Shown here piece after piece: positions 61,008-64,000 of a stretch of 64,000 bases of DNA (position 1 is the stretch's first letter; every line of letters begins with the position of its first letter). The notes below the pieces were generated by a model that had not been told where the DNA came from, searched no databases, and saw only the letters and a list, made by a program, of their open reading frames with translations. The translations under genes and the position numbers were made by a program. This DNA is from Blastomonas sp. SL216 (lineage in GTDB: Bacteria; Pseudomonadota; Alphaproteobacteria; Sphingomonadales; Sphingomonadaceae). The stretch is from positions 498,501-562,500 of the forward strand of contig CP113055.1 in the NCBI GenBank assembly GCA_026625625.1. Direction: 5' to 3'.

Positions 61008-62108
61008 TCAGACGTTGAACTTGAAGTGCAGCACGTCGCCGTCCTGCACGACATATTCCTTGCCTTCCTGGCGCAGCTTGCCGGAATCGCGCGCGCCGGC
61101 TTCGCCGTTCAGCGCGATATAATCGTCATAGGCGATGGTTTCGGCGCGGATGAAGCCGCGTTCGAAATCGCTGTGAATCTCGCCCGCTGCCTGCGGTGCC
61201 TTCGATCCGACCTCGACCGTCCACGCGCGCGCTTCCTTGGGGCCGACGGTGAAGAAGGTGATGAGGTGGAGCAGATCGTATCCGGCGCGGATCACGCGGG
61301 CGAGGCCGGTTTCCTCCAGCCCCAGATCGGAGAGGAATTCCATGCGGCCATCATGGTCCATGCCGACGAGCTCGGATTCGATCGCGGCAGAAACGACGAC
61401 GGCTTCGGCACCTTCGGCCCTGGCCTTTTCGAACACGCGCGTGCTGAACGCATTGCCCTCGGAAGCGCTGCCTTCGTCGACATTGCAGACATAGAGCACG
61501 GGCTTGGAGGTCAGCAGCTGCGCCTGGGCGAGCACGCGGGCTTCCTCGTCATCGGCGGGCTCGGTCAGCCGCGCGGGCTTGCCTTCGCGCAGCAGTTCCA
61601 GCGCCTTGCCGAGCACCGATGCGCCGATCTTCGATTCCTTGTCGCCCTGCTGGCCGCGCTTGATGAGGCCGGGGACGCGCTTTTCGAGGCTTTCGAGGTC
61701 GGAAAGCAGCAGCTCGGTCTCGACCGTTTCCGCATCGGAAATCGGATCAACCTTGTTCTCGACATGCTGGATATCGTCATCCTCGAAGCAGCGCAGCACG
61801 TGCACGATGGCATCGACCTCGCGGATATTGCCGAGGAACTGGTTGCCCAGACCCTCACCCTTGGACGCGCCGCGCACCAGGCCTGCAATATCGACGAACG
61901 CGAGCTGGGTGGGGATGATCTTCTGGCTGCCGGCGATAGCGGCGAGCTTGTCCAGCCGCGGATCGGGCACCGCGACATTGCCGACATTGGGCTCGATCGT
62001 GCAGAACGGATAGTTCGCCGCCTGCGCTGCCTGTGTCTCGGTCAGTGCATTGAACAGCGTGGACTTGCCGACATTCGGCAGCCCGACAATACCGCATTTG
62101 AAACCCAT
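61008..62108 (-). CDS. ychF: Redox-regulated ATPase/GTPase YchF (Obg family)
   Basis: 366 residues, usual length. Walker [10 protein letters not shown] (9-17), switch region and [20 protein letters not shown], the non-canonical NVDE in place of NKxD that gives ATP preference, and a C-terminal TGS domain with [18 protein letters not shown]. It is a ribosome-associated P-loop NTPase linked to translation and oxidative stress. The ATG follows immediately after the TAG of the DUF1330 gene (TAGATG), indicating cotranscription. Confidence 0.97.
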   Translation of the reverse strand: MGFKCGIVGLPNVGKSTLFNALTETQAAQAANYPFCTIEPNVGNVAVPDPRLDKLAAIAGSQKIIPTQLAFVDIAGLVRGASKGEGLGNQFLGNIREVDAIVHVLRCFEDDDIQHVENKVDPISDAETVETELLLSDLESLEKRVPGLIKRGQQGDKESKIGASVLGKALELLREGKPARLTEPADDEEARVLAQAQLLTSKPVLYVCNVDEGSASEGNAFSTRVFEKARAEGAEAVVVSAAIESELVGMDHDGRMEFLSDLGLEETGLARVIRAGYDLLHLITFFTVGPKEARAWTVEVGSKAPQAAGEIHSDFERGFIRAETIAYDDYIALNGEAGARDSGKLRQEGKEYVVQDGDVLHFKFNV

Positions 62109-62549
62109 CTAATCTTCCTTGCCGAAATTGTGCGCGACGAGCGGCAGCAGGCGCGAATCCTCCAGCGCTGCTGTCCTGTGGCCAATTCCGGCCAGATAGG
62201 CGGCATCGCTGTTCCACGCAATAAAGGCTTCGACACTGGTCTGCTGCACCAGCATGGCCATGTCCCACCGTTCATCCGAAGGGCCGATCAGCCAGGGGCC
62301 GCCATCACCCAGCAGCAGCACCTCGCCGCCGCTCGCCCGCAGAAAGGGCAGGGTGTGCTCGTAATAGCGCATGAAGGCATCGCGGCCGCTGACCGGCGCT
62401 TCAGGGGCCAGATGCGGGCTGGCGCTGTAATCGGCCTGTGCGCGGAAGCGCAGCAGGTTGAGCATCACGACCGGTCCGCTGATGCCGCGCATCATGAAGT
62501 CGCGTCCCGCGGTCTGGCTGACCTCAAGATAGGGTGATGTGCTGTGCAT
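62109..62549 (-). CDS. DUF1330 domain protein
   Basis: 146 residues from the ATG at 62549, which has GCGAGG upstream; the frame begins 11 codons earlier without support. The pattern SGPVVMLNLLRFRAQADYS and later SDERWDMAMLVQQTSVEAF is typical of the ferredoxin-like DUF1330 family (dimeric alpha/beta barrel). No activity is established. It is directly followed by ychF and probably shares its mRNA. Confidence 0.85.
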   Translation of the reverse strand: MHSTSPYLEVSQTAGRDFMMRGISGPVVMLNLLRFRAQADYSASPHLAPEAPVSGRDAFMRYYEHTLPFLRASGGEVLLLGDGGPWLIGPSDERWDMAMLVQQTSVEAFIAWNSDAAYLAGIGHRTAALEDSRLLPLVAHNFGKED

Positions 62550-62700
62550 GATGGCCTCGCCGCTTCGGGTTTCCGGGGCCATGGCCTAGAGTGGTTTCGC
62601 GTGAAAGGGAACATTTCACGGCCCGGAAATCACGGCAAGCCAGGGACCTGGACCCCGCTGGGCGTGTCCCCAAAGCCGCGCCGTGCCGCTCATGCCTGAC

Positions 62701-62741
62701 AGAAAACGGCGGGGAACAGCGCATGGCTGCTCCCCGCCGCA
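62701..62741 (-). terminator. Rho-independent terminator of phoX
   Basis: On the minus strand GCGGCGGGGAGCAGC and GCTGTTCCCCGCCG form a strong stem followed by TTTTCT, about 25-65 nt after the phoX stop codon. Confidence 0.85.
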
Positions 62742-62764
62742 TGATAAGCCGGTGTGACGTCGGC

Positions 62765-64000
62765 TCAGTTGCCGACCGGTTGCTTGTCCGTGCGCGTCAC
62801 CACGATGGTGGACGACCGCGGCTTTTCGCCGTTGATCGGCCAGTTGCCGGTCGGGTGCTGGATGTTCACGAAAAAGTCGGTCAGGTTGGGCGTATAGGCG
62901 ATGCCGGTAATCTCGCAGCCCAGCGGCCCGACGAGGAAGCGCTTCGACTGCTTGGTGCGCTGGTCAACATGGAACATCGCGTTATGGCCGAACGCCTGAT
63001 CGATGGTCACGCCGGTGACGCCCGAGGTGCCGGGGACCGAGTGGTCGGTCTGCACCCACATGCGGCCCTGCGGGTCGATGCGGATGCCATCGGGGCTGGA
63101 GAAGGTATCGCCATTGATGTTGCCGACCAGGTTTTCACCGCCCGGACGCAGCGCAGAATCGCCCGCCAGCAGGAACAGTTCCCAGGTGAAGGTCGTTGCC
63201 AAAGGCGAATCGCCCCCTTCGCGCATCTTCAGGATATGGCCGTGACGGTTGGTGACGCGCGGGTTGGTGGCATCGGTCACGCGGCGACCCGAATTGTTGG
63301 TCAGCGCGACAAAGATCGCGCTGTTGTCCGGGGCGACCGTGATCCATTCGGGGCGGTCCATGACGGTGCCGCCGGCCACGCGCGCTGCCGACTTGGTGTT
63401 GATCAGCACATCGGCCTGGTTGCGGAAATCGACCACGGTCGGGGCGGGAGGCGTCGTGCTCTGGCTGATATTGCCCGGATCACGCGCGCCGACGACAAGG
63501 CCGTTCTGGCCCTGTTGCAGCAGCCGCCATTCGCCAGTGCCGTCCGCGTTGAAGCGCGCAACGAACAGCTGGCCGAAATCGAGCATGTCGATATTGGCGG
63601 CGCGGTTGGTGGCGCTGAACGCGCGTTCGCACACGAACTTGTAGATGCATCCCGGGGTGGCATCATCGCCCATATAGAAAGCGACGCGGCGCTCGGCATT
63701 GGCCATGAACGCGGTGTTTTCATGGTCGAACCGGCCCATTGCAGTGCGCTTGGTCGGCGCGGCAAGCTCCTGGAACGGATCGATTTCGACCACCCAGCCA
63801 TAATCATTGGCAGGCTGGCTGGGGTCGAAATAATTGTCGGTGGTTTCCTCGCAGGTCAGATAGGTATTCCACGGCGTGCGGCCGCTGGCACAGTTGTTGA
63901 GCGTGCCCTTGATCGGGTTGCTGAGCAGGCCAGCAGCCGGGCCACCGACGCGATAGGCGGAGTTGCCGGTGTAACGCTTGTTGTAGCGCGAGTTGGGGAC
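62765..64000 (-). CDS. phoX: PhoX-family alkaline phosphatase (DUF839), C-terminal part
   Basis: 411 residues are in the window; the frame stays open to position 64000, so the N-terminus with its expected Tat signal lies outside. Family motifs: NNCASGRTPWNTYLTCEET (near the edge, about 63840-63900), KRTAMGRFDHENTAF, RPEWITVAPDNSAIFVALTN, FSSPDGIRIDPQGRMWVQTD and GCEITGIAYTPNLTDFFVNI. PhoX enzymes are periplasmic monoesterases using iron and calcium. With PhoD and the NPP enzyme 2-4 kb away this marks a phosphate-acquisition neighbourhood. A strong terminator follows. Confidence 0.92.
   Translation of the reverse strand, partial: VPNSRYNKRYTGNSAYRVGGPAAGLLSNPIKGTLNNCASGRTPWNTYLTCEETTDNYFDPSQPANDYGWVVEIDPFQELAAPTKRTAMGRFDHENTAFMANAERRVAFYMGDDATPGCIYKFVCERAFSATNRAANIDMLDFGQLFVARFNADGTGEWRLLQQGQNGLVVGARDPGNISQSTTPPAPTVVDFRNQADVLINTKSAARVAGGTVMDRPEWITVAPDNSAIFVALTNNSGRRVTDATNPRVTNRHGHILKMREGGDSPLATTFTWELFLLAGDSALRPGGENLVGNINGDTFSSPDGIRIDPQGRMWVQTDHSVPGTSGVTGVTIDQAFGHNAMFHVDQRTKQSKRFLVGPLGCEITGIAYTPNLTDFFVNIQHPTGNWPINGEKPRSSTIVVTRTDKQPVGN

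Overview
The window looks like a chromosomal segment of a sphingomonad-type alphaproteobacterium (Sphingomonadaceae or a close relative). The reasons are the GC-rich sequence, several large TonB-dependent receptors (TBDRs), short palindromic intergenic repeats of the CTTCGACA..CTCAG type, a complete MreBCD/PBP2/RodA cell-shape operon, and a MutL that carries its own endonuclease motif. No phage, insertion sequence, CRISPR array or rRNA operon was seen. One tRNA (Lys, CTT) is present.

Left end (1-8.1 kb): a minus-strand cluster that reads as sulfoquinovose (SQ) catabolism. It encodes a GH31 enzyme with the residues of sulfoquinovosidases, a LacI regulator and an aldo/keto reductase linked by 4-nt overlaps, then an SsuD-like flavin-dependent monooxygenase and the start of glycerol-3-phosphate dehydrogenase GlpD. 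A TBDR is divergent. Inferred route: the TBDR imports SQ-glycerides; the GH31 enzyme releases SQ and glycerol; the monooxygenase splits off sulfite to give 6-oxo-glucose; the reductase makes glucose; GlpD helps use the glycerol. This resembles the sulfo-SMO pathway of Agrobacterium.

8.1-17.1 kb: a small membrane protein, a beta-lactamase-fold serine hydrolase divergent from a winged-helix regulator, an ExuT-like MFS transporter, a YeiH-type putative sulfate exporter, and tail-to-tail with it a SorAB sulfite dehydrogenase pair that could dispose of the sulfite. A YkgJ-type Cys-cluster protein and a DUF2332 protein follow.

17.7-24.9 kb: two tandem paralogous TBDRs, each with an EF-hand-like calcium loop, followed by a methyl-accepting chemotaxis protein that ends in a CheR-docking type pentapeptide.

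25.3-47.5 kb: a single 7390-residue autotransporter. Its passenger has two kinds of repeat array, a duplicated module, an Ala-rich non-repeat island and a C-terminal beta-barrel. It is the most striking object in the window.

47.7-49.0 kb: a scar where the 5' part of an ABC-2 permease gene is joined out of frame to the 3' part of a UbiA-like gene. A tRNA-Lys follows.

49.4-57.0 kb: rodA, mrdA, mreD, mreC and mreB on the minus strand, then divergent mutL. 57.1-64 kb: a small lipoprotein, a MaoC-like dehydratase, and phosphate-scavenging enzymes (NPP-type phosphodiesterase, PhoD, PhoX) with a candidate Pho box, interspersed with the GTPase YchF and a DUF1330 protein. PhoX runs off the right edge.
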